Below are positions 15,962-23,596 of a stretch of DNA of 64,000 bases, one piece after another. The DNA is taken from NCBI GenBank assembly GCA_016787645.1, contig JAEUUF010000013.1, positions 620,001 through 684,000 on the forward strand. The letters run 5' to 3'. The translations under genes were made by a program, and so were the position numbers. This DNA comes from Cyclobacteriaceae bacterium. GTDB taxonomy: Bacteria; Bacteroidota; Bacteroidia; Cytophagales; Cyclobacteriaceae. The notes beneath the pieces are model-generated. The model made no database searches, was not told the DNA's origin, and saw only the letters and a list, made by a program, of their open reading frames with translations. Position 1 is the first letter of the stretch; each line of letters begins with the position of its first letter.

Positions 15962-18893
15962 ATGTATTTTTTTTAGTTATCGAAAACACCAACTGTACTC
16001 GCGTTCCTGAACCTTCTGCGCGGGGCCCCACCGTCAGCGTGGCCTTAATCTTTTCGGCCCGCGTCTGGATGTTCTTGATGCCGTTGGATTTTCCGATTCT
16101 TTCCGGATCAATCCCGCTTCCATCATCCTCGAGCACCATTTCGCAGCCACCGGCCACCGGGCGCACCCAGAAAGACACATTCGCTGCCCCGGCGTGCTTG
16201 AAGGCGTTTGTCATTGCCTCCTTGAAGATCAAGTTAGCTTCACGGCTAAACCCGTATGGAAGTTTCACTTTTTCAGGTATTTCGTTGAATGCCCGGAAAT
16301 GAATGTCCTTCTCCTCAAACAACTTCTGCCCAAAGTCGCGGATGTGCAGGAACAATTTAGCCAATTCATCGTTCACCGGATCGATCGCCCAGATAAAATC
16401 CCGCGTCCCGTTGTATAGGTACTTCGCCGACTCCTCCACCTTGCGGTAAAGATCCTGGCCCTTCCCGTCGCCGCTCAGGCGCATCAGGCTTACGTAGTTG
16501 ATAATGCGCGTCAGCTGGTTGCCCATTTCATCGTGAAAATCGCGGGCAATCTCCTTGCGCAGCGCCTCCTGCTCCCGTTGCCGTATATGTTCTAACTCGA
16601 TGGCACGCGACACGTTCTTCCGCATCCGGACCAGGACAAAGAGGACGAGCGAACCGAGCAATAGCCCGGTGGCCAGCGCATAGAAAGCAACAGTGCGGTA
16701 GAATGGTGCCTCCACAGAAAAAGGGAAAGCGATGGCCGGCGCCTCCCAACTTCCCTGCTGGTTTGTTGCCATCACCCGGAACACATAAGAACCCGGAGGA
16801 AGATTGCTATAGGTCACATGACCGGTCGCGGACGGTTGTGACCACGTTTTGTCAAAGGACTCAAGAATATACCGATAGCGAACCGAATTGGGATAACGCT
16901 TGTCGACGCGATTGAACTGAAACGTGATGTGGTTCTTGTCAAAGGGAAGAGCAAGTGAAGAGGGGATTCGAAAGAAACCCGAACCGGGCTGACCATAGGG
17001 CGCAATCGGGGTTTCACCATAAAACAATTCCACCCCGGTAAGGTGAACCGGGTATGAGCGTGAACCCGGACGATCCACGCCCGAGTATTCATACAATCCA
17101 TCAATCAGCCCAAAGTACTTTTCGGAAGCCGACAGGAAATACGCGTTCGGGTTTGTTTCAATTCCGGTGAGTCCATTGTGAAAACCGAAATCGCGCGTTT
17201 CAGCAATCTCCAGTCGTTCGTTCAACCGGATGCGCGTGATTCCTTTTTCGGTGCCAATCCAGATGCAGTCTTTGTCGTCGGCGCTGACGAAAAAGACAAA
17301 CCCGGAAGGCAATCCTTCCCTCACACCAATGAATGTCTGCGAAGCACGACGCGGGTCAATAATCACCACCCCGGCACCCCCCGAGCCCGCCAGCAGCAAC
17401 GTGTCACGGTAAACCGCCATCGAAAGGATCGTGGTATTCTGAAACTGGGGGACCGGGATGGGAACAAAATCCCGTTCACCGCTCACCAGGTACAATCCGA
17501 ACTCAGTGCCGATAAAGAGGGAATGGTGAGCGGGCAGGTACCTCAGCGAAGCAACATTCTTGACCCCGGGCAAGGTTACCGGTCGGAAGGCAGTACCATC
17601 GTAACGATTGAGACCTCCGCCGGTCGTGCCAATCCACAGCCGGTTTTGATCATCAAACTCCAGCGCAGTGATGTATGCACTGGAGAGACCGTGCTCCCGG
17701 TTGTACCAGGTAAAATGATCGCGTGAAGGATCCCATCGACCGACACCGGAGTACGAGCCAATCCATACTTCGCCGGCCGGGCTTATGGTAATGTTGCGTA
17801 CGCCATCGTCGTTTCCATTGGGCAGCGGATACGTTTTGACTTTGCCATCCCTCATGCGAACCAATCCCTCACCACCGACCCAAACATTTCCAGCCCGGTC
17901 CTTCGTCACGGCCATCACGCGACGAATTCCTCCATACACCTTGTCAAAGTCTTTGACATAATAGCGATACAACCCACTGCCCGTGCTCCCAAGCCAGGCA
18001 TTCCCTTCCTTGTCAAGCAACACCTGCAGGATCGGAACTTCCTTCAGGATCGTGTCTGTCTGTACCTTGTCGTCCATCACCCGTTCCCGAAACAGCGTCC
18101 GTTCATCGCGAGTCCAATAAGAGGCGGAGGCGGTGTCATACCCGATCACATAGCGCTGGATCATCTTCTTGCGCGGGGCGAATTGGCCGGTGGCAATATC
18201 CATCGCAAATGTTCCCTTGTCCGTTTCAAGCCACACCTCACTCCCACGGTTATACATGTTGAAAGCGGTGTTGAATGCGCTCGAATGAGGAATCCGGCGA
18301 TAGCCATTCCCCGATGGAACGAGAAACGAACTGTCGCTTAAATAATAGCAAGGGATGTTCTTCACTGTGACATGCGTGAAGAAAATGGTTTTACCCGCGG
18401 CGATTCTGCCAGCCCATGAATACACCGAATCGCGGTGAATCTTGCCGATGAGGCCCGGGTTGGAAATAATGAACACCGTATCACGATATTCCACCAGCCT
18501 GCGGATGCGTTTCATTCCGCCTTCGGTGGAAACCGGCTGCTGAAACTTGCGGAAGGTTAGCCCGTCGTATCGGGTTATGCCCTGCGGGTGAACGATCCAG
18601 ATAGAACCCTTCGAGTCAATGAAAAGCGAAGTGATGATATTGCTGAGAAGTCCGTCGAAGGTCGTGTAGACACTGAACTCCCGGCCATCGAAGCGCGCAA
18701 GCCCCCCGCCGGAAGTGCCGATCCATAAATAGCCGAACTGGTCTTCGACCATGGCATTGACTTGTGATTGGGGAAGACCGTCGATGGCGGTGTACTGGCG
18801 GAGAGAGTGGTGCTGGGCCCGGCTCACCGGAAGCGTGGCCAGTTGCAAAGCAAGCAGAAGAATTATCTTTCCCCGTAGCATGTCCACCATCAA
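15924..18893 (-). CDS. Two-component propeller sensor histidine kinase
   Basis: A 989-residue membrane sensor. Order: signal peptide; a periplasmic two-component-regulator propeller of repeated blades with GYLWIGTSGGGLARFDG, GSIWIVHPQGITRYDG, NVWVGGEGLVRMRDG, EVWIGSYSGVGRWD, RLWIGTTGGGLNRYDG and CIWIGTEKGITRI (to about 600); a Y_Y_Y domain (VRYRYILESFDKTWS ... YSNLPPGSYVFRVMA, about 680-750); one membrane helix (FYALATGLLLGSLVLFVLV); and a HisKA_3 plus HATPase module with phospho-acceptor His at about 787 (IARDFHDEMGNQLTR), N box LIFKEAMTNAFKHA and G box DDGSGI. The kinase type matches a NarL-class partner, supplied by the overlapping downstream gene. It is divergent from an ECF sigma-factor gene. 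Confidence 0.95.
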   Translation of the reverse strand: MMVDMLRGKIILLLALQLATLPVSRAQHHSLRQYTAIDGLPQSQVNAMVEDQFGYLWIGTSGGGLARFDGREFSVYTTFDGLLSNIITSLFIDSKGSIWIVHPQGITRYDGLTFRKFQQPVSTEGGMKRIRRLVEYRDTVFIISNPGLIGKIHRDSVYSWAGRIAAGKTIFFTHVTVKNIPCYYLSDSSFLVPSGNGYRRIPHSSAFNTAFNMYNRGSEVWLETDKGTFAMDIATGQFAPRKKMIQRYVIGYDTASASYWTRDERTLFRERVMDDKVQTDTILKEVPILQVLLDKEGNAWLGSTGSGLYRYYVKDFDKVYGGIRRVMAVTKDRAGNVWVGGEGLVRMRDGKVKTYPLPNGNDDGVRNITISPAGEVWIGSYSGVGRWDPSRDHFTWYNREHGLSSAYITALEFDDQNRLWIGTTGGGLNRYDGTAFRPVTLPGVKNVASLRYLPAHHSLFIGTEFGLYLVSGERDFVPIPVPQFQNTTILSMAVYRDTLLLAGSGGAGVVIIDPRRASQTFIGVREGLPSGFVFFVSADDKDCIWIGTEKGITRIRLNERLEIAETRDFGFHNGLTGIETNPNAYFLSASEKYFGLIDGLYEYSGVDRPGSRSYPVHLTGVELFYGETPIAPYGQPGSGFFRIPSSLALPFDKNHITFQFNRVDKRYPNSVRYRYILESFDKTWSQPSATGHVTYSNLPPGSYVFRVMATNQQGSWEAPAIAFPFSVEAPFYRTVAFYALATGLLLGSLVLFVLVRMRKNVSRAIELEHIRQREQEALRKEIARDFHDEMGNQLTRIINYVSLMRLSGDGKGQDLYRKVEESAKYLYNGTRDFIWAIDPVNDELAKLFLHIRDFGQKLFEEKDIHFRAFNEIPEKVKLPYGFSREANLIFKEAMTNAFKHAGAANVSFWVRPVAGGCEMVLEDDGSGIDPERIGKSNGIKNIQTRAEKIKATLTVGPRAEGSGTRVQLVFSITKKNTYDDASQKTRAHR

Positions 18894-19042
18894 TATTCCG
18901 GATATTCGAGAACAATCCGTTGCCTTAAGATACGGGATTCGATATAGAATAGTTCACCGGGATCAGGTGCCCCGGAAAGGACGCATCAAATACCTTGTGT
19001 CTTACGGGGCAGGATAGCATTATAGCAATACACCGACTACCC

Positions 19043-19612
19043 ATGCGGGAAGAGGATATACGGCGCGAACAGGAGTTGATCGAGCGATCCAGGCGCGATC
19101 CGAAGGCGTTCGGTGAATTGTATGAAGTGTATTTTGACCGGATTTACTACTTCATCCTTCGGCAGACCGGCGACGAAGATACAGCAGGAGATCTGTCATC
19201 ACAGACGTTTGTGAACGCGCTCAACAACCTGGAGAAGTACCAGTTTCGCGGCTATCCATTTTCTGCATGGCTGTATAGGATCGCAGCCAACGAAGTCAAC
19301 AAGTTTTATCGAAGGCAGAAAGGAAAGAAGATTTTCAGTATCGAAGAAGGGCGCATCCGCGAGTTGGTAGAACAGACTAACCCTGGGACAGGTGATCTTG
19401 ATGAGGAACTTATCCAGCAGATGCTTACCTACCTGAAAGACCTTCCCACGGAAATGTTACAAGTCCTGGAGTTGCGTTTCTTTGAGGACAAGGACTTTCG
19501 GGAAATCGCTTTCATTCTCGATATCACGGAAAGCGGCGCCAAAATGCGCACCTACCGGGCCCTTGACCAGTTGCGCAAGCATTTTAACATTAGATTGAAG
19601 TACGATGAGTAA
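19043..19612 (+). CDS. ECF-type RNA polymerase sigma factor
   Basis: A 189-residue sigma-70 family factor with only regions 2 and 4. Region 2: FGELYEVYFDRIYYFILRQT, then DEDTAGDLSSQTFVNALNNL and FSAWLYRIAANEVNKFYRRQ; region 4: LKDLPTEMLQVLELRFFEDK, then DFREIAFILDITESGAKMRT. The start at 19043 (MREEDIRREQE) is the first ATG that gives the family length; the frame opens slightly upstream only through non-ATG codons. The stop overlaps the start of a small membrane-protein gene (19605), suggesting coupled translation. No typical anti-sigma factor with a zinc-binding ASD motif is adjacent. The divergent neighbour is the propeller kinase. Confidence 0.92.
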   Translation: MREEDIRREQELIERSRRDPKAFGELYEVYFDRIYYFILRQTGDEDTAGDLSSQTFVNALNNLEKYQFRGYPFSAWLYRIAANEVNKFYRRQKGKKIFSIEEGRIRELVEQTNPGTGDLDEELIQQMLTYLKDLPTEMLQVLELRFFEDKDFREIAFILDITESGAKMRTYRALDQLRKHFNIRLKYDE

Positions 19613-19871
19613 GAACGAAATACGCTTACGGAGACAGAAACTGACCGGACGCGGGATCGAACGGTTCCGCAACTACGGCGCTGTCCTCGAACGTCACGAG
19701 CAAGAGAAACGGATTAGAAAGATTGTCCGCGTGTTCACCTTCTTCCTGATCATCCTGATTGTAATTACCCTGTTGGTCATTATCAGTCGCGTCGAGAAGC
19801 GCCTCACCCCCGCTGACCCAGCTCCGAAACAAAGCTATTCCGCCAGTTACCCGCGTCCGCCACTCCTGTAA
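19605..19871 (+). CDS. Small single-pass membrane protein coupled to sigma factor
   Basis: An 88-residue protein whose start overlaps the last 8 bp of the sigma-factor gene. Residues 1-40 are strongly basic and charged (LRRQKLTGRGIERFRNYGAV and RHEQEKRIRKIV), a membrane helix follows (about 42-62, VFTFFLIILIVITLLVIIS), then a short Pro-rich tail. With the positive-inside rule, the N-terminus is cytoplasmic. It may bind or localise the sigma factor, but it lacks recognisable anti-sigma motifs and is not a family I can name. Confidence 0.7.
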   Translation: MSKNEIRLRRQKLTGRGIERFRNYGAVLERHEQEKRIRKIVRVFTFFLIILIVITLLVIISRVEKRLTPADPAPKQSYSASYPRPPLL

Positions 19872-19924
19872 CGACATCTCCCAAGTCAACTGGATTTAGG
19901 TTATGTTTGGAGAAACCTAACCCT

Positions 19925-21352
19925 ATGTATCGCGCGCTCACCTTCCTCCTTTGCTTCGGCGCGCTTATATCGGCCGAAGCTCAGAAAACAAAACAAGAAA
20001 TTATCAAATCCATTGACGCTCGCGGCGAGCAGTATGCGGCGACAGCGAAGAAAATCTGGGACTTCGCGGAAGTGGGCTTCCAGGAAAAGCAAAGCAGCGC
20101 GCTGCTCCAGCAATTACTGAAAGAAAATGGATTCAGCGTTCAGGATAACGTGGCCGGGATGCCCACTGCTTTCGTGGCCAGCTATGGTTCCGGTAAACCG
20201 GTGATTGGCATACTCGGCGAATTCGACGCATTGCCTGGTGTGGCACAGATGGCGGTACCCGAACCCAAACCCATCCCGGGGCAGGTTGCCGGTCACGCCT
20301 GCGGTCACCACCTCTTCGGTGTAGCGTCAGCGGCATCCGCCATCGCGGTGAAAGACTGGCTTATCGCCAACAAGAAAGCAGGTACGATCCGCTTCTATGG
20401 AACACCGGCCGAAGAAGGTGGCTCAGGCAAAGTATATATGGTGCGTGAAGGACTCTTTAATGATGTGGATGTGGTACTGAACTGGCACCCGGGTGCGTCC
20501 AACAGCGCGGGCTATGGATCATCGCTGGCCAACAAGACCGGGAAATTCCGCTTTTATGGAGTGGCTTCGCATGCTGCGGCATCACCCGAGCGCGGCCGCT
20601 CCGCCCTCGATGCGGTCGAAGCCATGGACGTGATGGTCAACATGCTGCGTGAGCACGTTCCGCAGGAGACACGCATACACTATGTCATCACCCGTGGGGG
20701 TGAGGCACCGAACGTAGTTCCCGCTTTTGCAGAAGTCTATTATTATGTGCGCAACCCGAAACGCGACAATGTGAAGTCCATCTGGGAACGCATTGAGCGG
20801 GCAGCCCGCGGCGCTGCGATGGGAACCGATACCCGCGTGGAGGTGGAGATCACCGGAGGAGTTTTCGACCTGCTTGGCAACGAGACACTGGCCAAAGTAA
20901 TGGACGCCAACTTGCGCATCGTGGGTGGTTATGTTTACACGCCAGAAGAAAAAGAGTTTGCCACCAAAATCCAGAAAACATTTACTACCGATCAACTTCC
21001 CCCGCTCGAGTCAACCAACGTTATCCAGCCACTACGTACTACCGATGGATCCGCATCGACCGACGTTGGCGATGTGAGTTGGACGGTACCGACGGTGGGA
21101 CTGAGCGCCGCCACCTGGGTACCTGGTACCGCCGCCCATAGCTGGCAGGCCGTGGCTGCCGGTGGAACCACCATCGGATCCAAAGGAATGATGATTGCAG
21201 CTAAGACCATGGCGCTTGCTGCTGTTGACCTTTACACAACGCCGGCCACGATCGAAGAAGCATGGAAGGAATTCCGCCGCAAACGCGGGGAGAATTTTGT
21301 CTACGAAGCATTAATCGGAGACCGCAAGCCGGCTTTGGATTACCGGAAATAA
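19925..21352 (+). CDS. M20 amidohydrolase, AbgB-like, exported
   Basis: A 475-residue zinc amidohydrolase with a signal peptide (MYRALTFLLCFGALISAEAQ). Motifs match the aminobenzoyl-glutamate utilisation protein B branch: GILGEFDALPGV, GHACGHHLFGVASAASAIAV (metal His residues) and FYGTPAEEGGSGKVYM (catalytic Glu pair), then a lid domain with FRFYGVASHAAASPERGRSA. Known AbgB hydrolyses p-aminobenzoyl-glutamate in the cytoplasm; an exported homologue probably acts on other N-acyl or amide-linked compounds. Start at 19925 is preferred to an upstream TTG because it opens the signal peptide; GGAG lies 13 nt upstream, and TATGTTTG at 19902-19909 fits a -7 element. Confidence 0.9.
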   Translation: MYRALTFLLCFGALISAEAQKTKQEIIKSIDARGEQYAATAKKIWDFAEVGFQEKQSSALLQQLLKENGFSVQDNVAGMPTAFVASYGSGKPVIGILGEFDALPGVAQMAVPEPKPIPGQVAGHACGHHLFGVASAASAIAVKDWLIANKKAGTIRFYGTPAEEGGSGKVYMVREGLFNDVDVVLNWHPGASNSAGYGSSLANKTGKFRFYGVASHAAASPERGRSALDAVEAMDVMVNMLREHVPQETRIHYVITRGGEAPNVVPAFAEVYYYVRNPKRDNVKSIWERIERAARGAAMGTDTRVEVEITGGVFDLLGNETLAKVMDANLRIVGGYVYTPEEKEFATKIQKTFTTDQLPPLESTNVIQPLRTTDGSASTDVGDVSWTVPTVGLSAATWVPGTAAHSWQAVAAGGTTIGSKGMMIAAKTMALAAVDLYTTPATIEEAWKEFRRKRGENFVYEALIGDRKPALDYRK

Positions 21353-21384
21353 ATATTGATCACCTAAGAATTTACTAACCACAC

Positions 21385-21630
21385 ATGAAGAAGAATTCCT
21401 TGTTGAAATCGAAGAAGCAAATCCAGACTGCCATCACGGAAGCGGTGAACCGAAGCCTCGGCAATCTTGCCATCAAGTCCCGGTCAGGGAAGTTGAAGAA
21501 GGCCGTCGAGAAAGCAACGGCCAAGCTGGCGAAGGCCGCCAGGAAGGAATTGAAGAAGATGAACCGTGCCACGGGCGACATCAAAAAGCTGGCGAAGAAA
21601 GCGGCTCGGCCGGCAAAACTGCGCAAGTAA
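21385..21630 (+). CDS. Small histone H1-like Lys/Ala-rich protein
   Basis: An 81-residue protein with 21 Lys and 6 Arg and only four acidic residues. The C-terminal two-thirds consists of KLKKAVEKATAKLAKAARKE-like AK-rich segments ending in KKAARPAKLRK, as in bacterial H1-like nucleoid proteins. It has no signal peptide. Likely role is nonspecific DNA or RNA binding and chromosome compaction. It lies alone in a 365-bp gap between an amidohydrolase and a transporter gene and has no other recognisable domain. Confidence 0.7.
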   Translation: MKKNSLLKSKKQIQTAITEAVNRSLGNLAIKSRSGKLKKAVEKATAKLAKAARKELKKMNRATGDIKKLAKKAARPAKLRK

Positions 21631-21717
21631 AGTTTTAGTGCAAAGTCATTTGCGGGACCCAGCCCTTGATGTTTCGGAAATGATTTACTTTTAGGCGAAG
21701 CTTAATTCGCCCCAGGC

Positions 21718-23013
21718 ATGCAGGAACATCCGATCACCTCCTGGCTCAAGCGCACGAATGCGTTTTCGTTCGCCTTGTATGCGTCGGTCGTATCGTTCTG
21801 CCTGTACACCTGCATCTTCGCCCTGCGAAAGACCTTTGGCGTTGCCACTTATGAAGGTCTCTCCTACTGGGGTGTGGACTACAAGATCCTCATGGTCACC
21901 TTCCAGGTAATCGGCTACCTGATCTCCAAGTTTGTCGGCATCAAGGTGGTATCCGAAATGAAATCCACCTACCGCACACAAGGGATTTTGCTCATGGTGA
22001 GCATTGCTTCTGTGTCCTGGTTCTTTTTTGCGATCACACCCGCTCCCTACAACCTCATCTTCCTCTTCTTCAACGGCCTTCCACTCGGCATGGTGTGGAG
22101 CCTGGTGTTTGGTTACCTCGAAGGCCGTCGCAATACCGAAGTGCTCGGCGCTTCACTCTCCGTGAGTTTCATTTTCTCTGCTGGTTTCGCGAAGACTGTG
22201 GGTGGCCTGGTGATGCGCGACTGGCAGGTGTCCGAATTCTGGATGCCGTTCGCGTCGGCGCTGTTATTCTTTGGACCCCTGCTTGTCTTCCTTTGGCTCA
22301 TTGACAAACTTCCTCCACCAAGTGCCGAAGATGAAGCGCTACGTACAAAACGTCAACCCATGATGGGCAGTGAGCGGATGGCGTTCATCCGGACATTTGG
22401 ACCGGGTCTCCTCCTGCTCATCGGGTCCTACGCCATGCTCACCGCGTATCGTGACTTCCGTGACAACTTCTCCAAAGAAATCTGGGTATCGCTGGGCTAT
22501 GGCGACAAGCCTGAAATCTTCACGCAGACTGAAGTGCCGGTATCCATAACCGTACTGGTGGCCATCGCGGTGCTGATGGTCATCAAGAACAACCGAAAAG
22601 CATTGGTCATCAACCACCTCATGGTGATCTTCGGGATGGTGCTGACCGGTGTGAGCACGCTGGCGTTTGAATACCAGGTGATCTCCGCCCCCGTTTGGAT
22701 GACCCTGGTGGGCATGGGGCTTTACTTTGGCTACATCCAATTCAACAGCATCTTTTTTGACCGGCTCCTGGCGGCCTTCCAATACGCGGGTACCGTGGCC
22801 TTCCTCATCAACCTCGCCGACTCCTTCGGCTATGTGGGCAGTGTAAGCGTCCTCTTTTACAAAAATTTCGGACAGACCAATCTTAGCTGGTTGGACTTCT
22901 TTATCTCCGGTGGTTATGTACTTTCTGTCGCGGGTGCTGTGTTGATGAGCGCGTCGTTGTTCTATTTCAGAGCGAAGCATTCCCAGTGGAAGGCAGGGGA
23001 AGTTAGGAGTTAG
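21718..23013 (+). CDS. DUF5690 family membrane transporter (MFS-like)
   Basis: A 431-residue protein with about 12 hydrophobic helices and the family-specific start LKRTNAFSFALYASVVSFCL, KTFGVATYEGLSYWGVDYKI and GLPLGMVWSLVFGYLEGRRN. It looks like a major facilitator superfamily member of the DUF5690 group, mostly confined to Bacteroidota; substrate unknown. The leader contains a 6-bp hairpin (GGCGAA/TTCGCC, 21693-21710) and a promoter-like TTG-N17-TACTTTTA (21666-21693). The last codons (EVRS) and stop are made of a 7-bp tandem repeat (AGTTAGG, 23001-23021). Confidence 0.8.
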   Translation: MQEHPITSWLKRTNAFSFALYASVVSFCLYTCIFALRKTFGVATYEGLSYWGVDYKILMVTFQVIGYLISKFVGIKVVSEMKSTYRTQGILLMVSIASVSWFFFAITPAPYNLIFLFFNGLPLGMVWSLVFGYLEGRRNTEVLGASLSVSFIFSAGFAKTVGGLVMRDWQVSEFWMPFASALLFFGPLLVFLWLIDKLPPPSAEDEALRTKRQPMMGSERMAFIRTFGPGLLLLIGSYAMLTAYRDFRDNFSKEIWVSLGYGDKPEIFTQTEVPVSITVLVAIAVLMVIKNNRKALVINHLMVIFGMVLTGVSTLAFEYQVISAPVWMTLVGMGLYFGYIQFNSIFFDRLLAAFQYAGTVAFLINLADSFGYVGSVSVLFYKNFGQTNLSWLDFFISGGYVLSVAGAVLMSASLFYFRAKHSQWKAGEVRS

Positions 23014-23021
23014 GAGTTGGG
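23001..23021. repeat. Heptamer tandem repeat (AGTTAGG)3 at gene end
   Basis: Three 7-bp units (AGTTAGG, AGTTAGG, AGTTGGG) overlap the end of the DUF5690 gene; the second supplies its TAG stop codon. This is the same arrangement as the CCACTAG array at the end of the ABC ATPase gene. Confidence 0.75.
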
Positions 23022-23028
23022 AGATTTT

Positions 23029-23460
23029 TCAGATCTGGGTGATGTTGGGTGGAACCCAGGTGGCGCGGGCAGGGAGTGAGAAGAGAACTTCGCGGGTGTA
23101 AAATCGAAAAGGATATTCCTTGGAGGCCTGCTCACTGGAAAGAAACGCCTGGCACAAATCGACCAGTGATAAATTCCGGTGTTCAGCGACGAAATCACTG
23201 ATGGTCTTGCACCAGAACAGGGTAAGCGTTTCGTGGTAGCCATCGGTGGGCGTATTCTTGCCGCCGATTGATTCGTTATATGCGCAGATACCACTGCGCA
23301 AGAAACAAATAGATTCGAACGCTGAGTGGTTCACGTGGTACCAGAGGGCAGTAACCAGGTGTGCTTCGTGCGTCCACTGTTCCTTGGGCAGGGTACGGTT
23401 CTGGAAACCCCTGACGACCGCAAGGATTTCGTTTTCCGTTCCAAATGGGTGAGTTTTCAT
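23029..23460 (-). CDS. Conserved hypothetical protein
   Basis: A 143-residue soluble protein without signal peptide or membrane segment. Features visible are WTHEAHLVTALWYHVNH near the N-terminus and GYHETLTLFWCKTISDFV in the middle, with several conserved-looking His and Trp residues and predicted all-helical structure. I recognise the general look of a conserved bacterial family but cannot name a function. It converges on the DUF5690 gene (15 bp between stops) and is divergent from the arylsulfotransferase gene. Confidence 0.6.
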   Translation of the reverse strand: MKTHPFGTENEILAVVRGFQNRTLPKEQWTHEAHLVTALWYHVNHSAFESICFLRSGICAYNESIGGKNTPTDGYHETLTLFWCKTISDFVAEHRNLSLVDLCQAFLSSEQASKEYPFRFYTREVLFSLPARATWVPPNITQI

Positions 23461-23544
23461 CGTGTGATGGCTAGTCCAAAACGATCCTTCCGAGTTGCAG
23501 TTTTGATTCGAGGCCCCAAAATTATTACTTCGTGTAAATTGGCG

Positions 23545-23574
23545 TTGGCTTTATTCCTAAATTGGCTGAATTTG
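23545..23574 (+). promoter_or_regulatory. Bacteroidota-type promoter for arylsulfotransferase
   Basis: TTG at 23545-23547, a 19-bp spacer and TGAATTTG at 23567-23574 fit the -33/-7 consensus TTG-N19-TAnnTTTG with one mismatch. The start codon follows 22 bp downstream. Confidence 0.5.
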
Positions 23575-23596
23575 AAGACACTTTACTGAATTTTTC

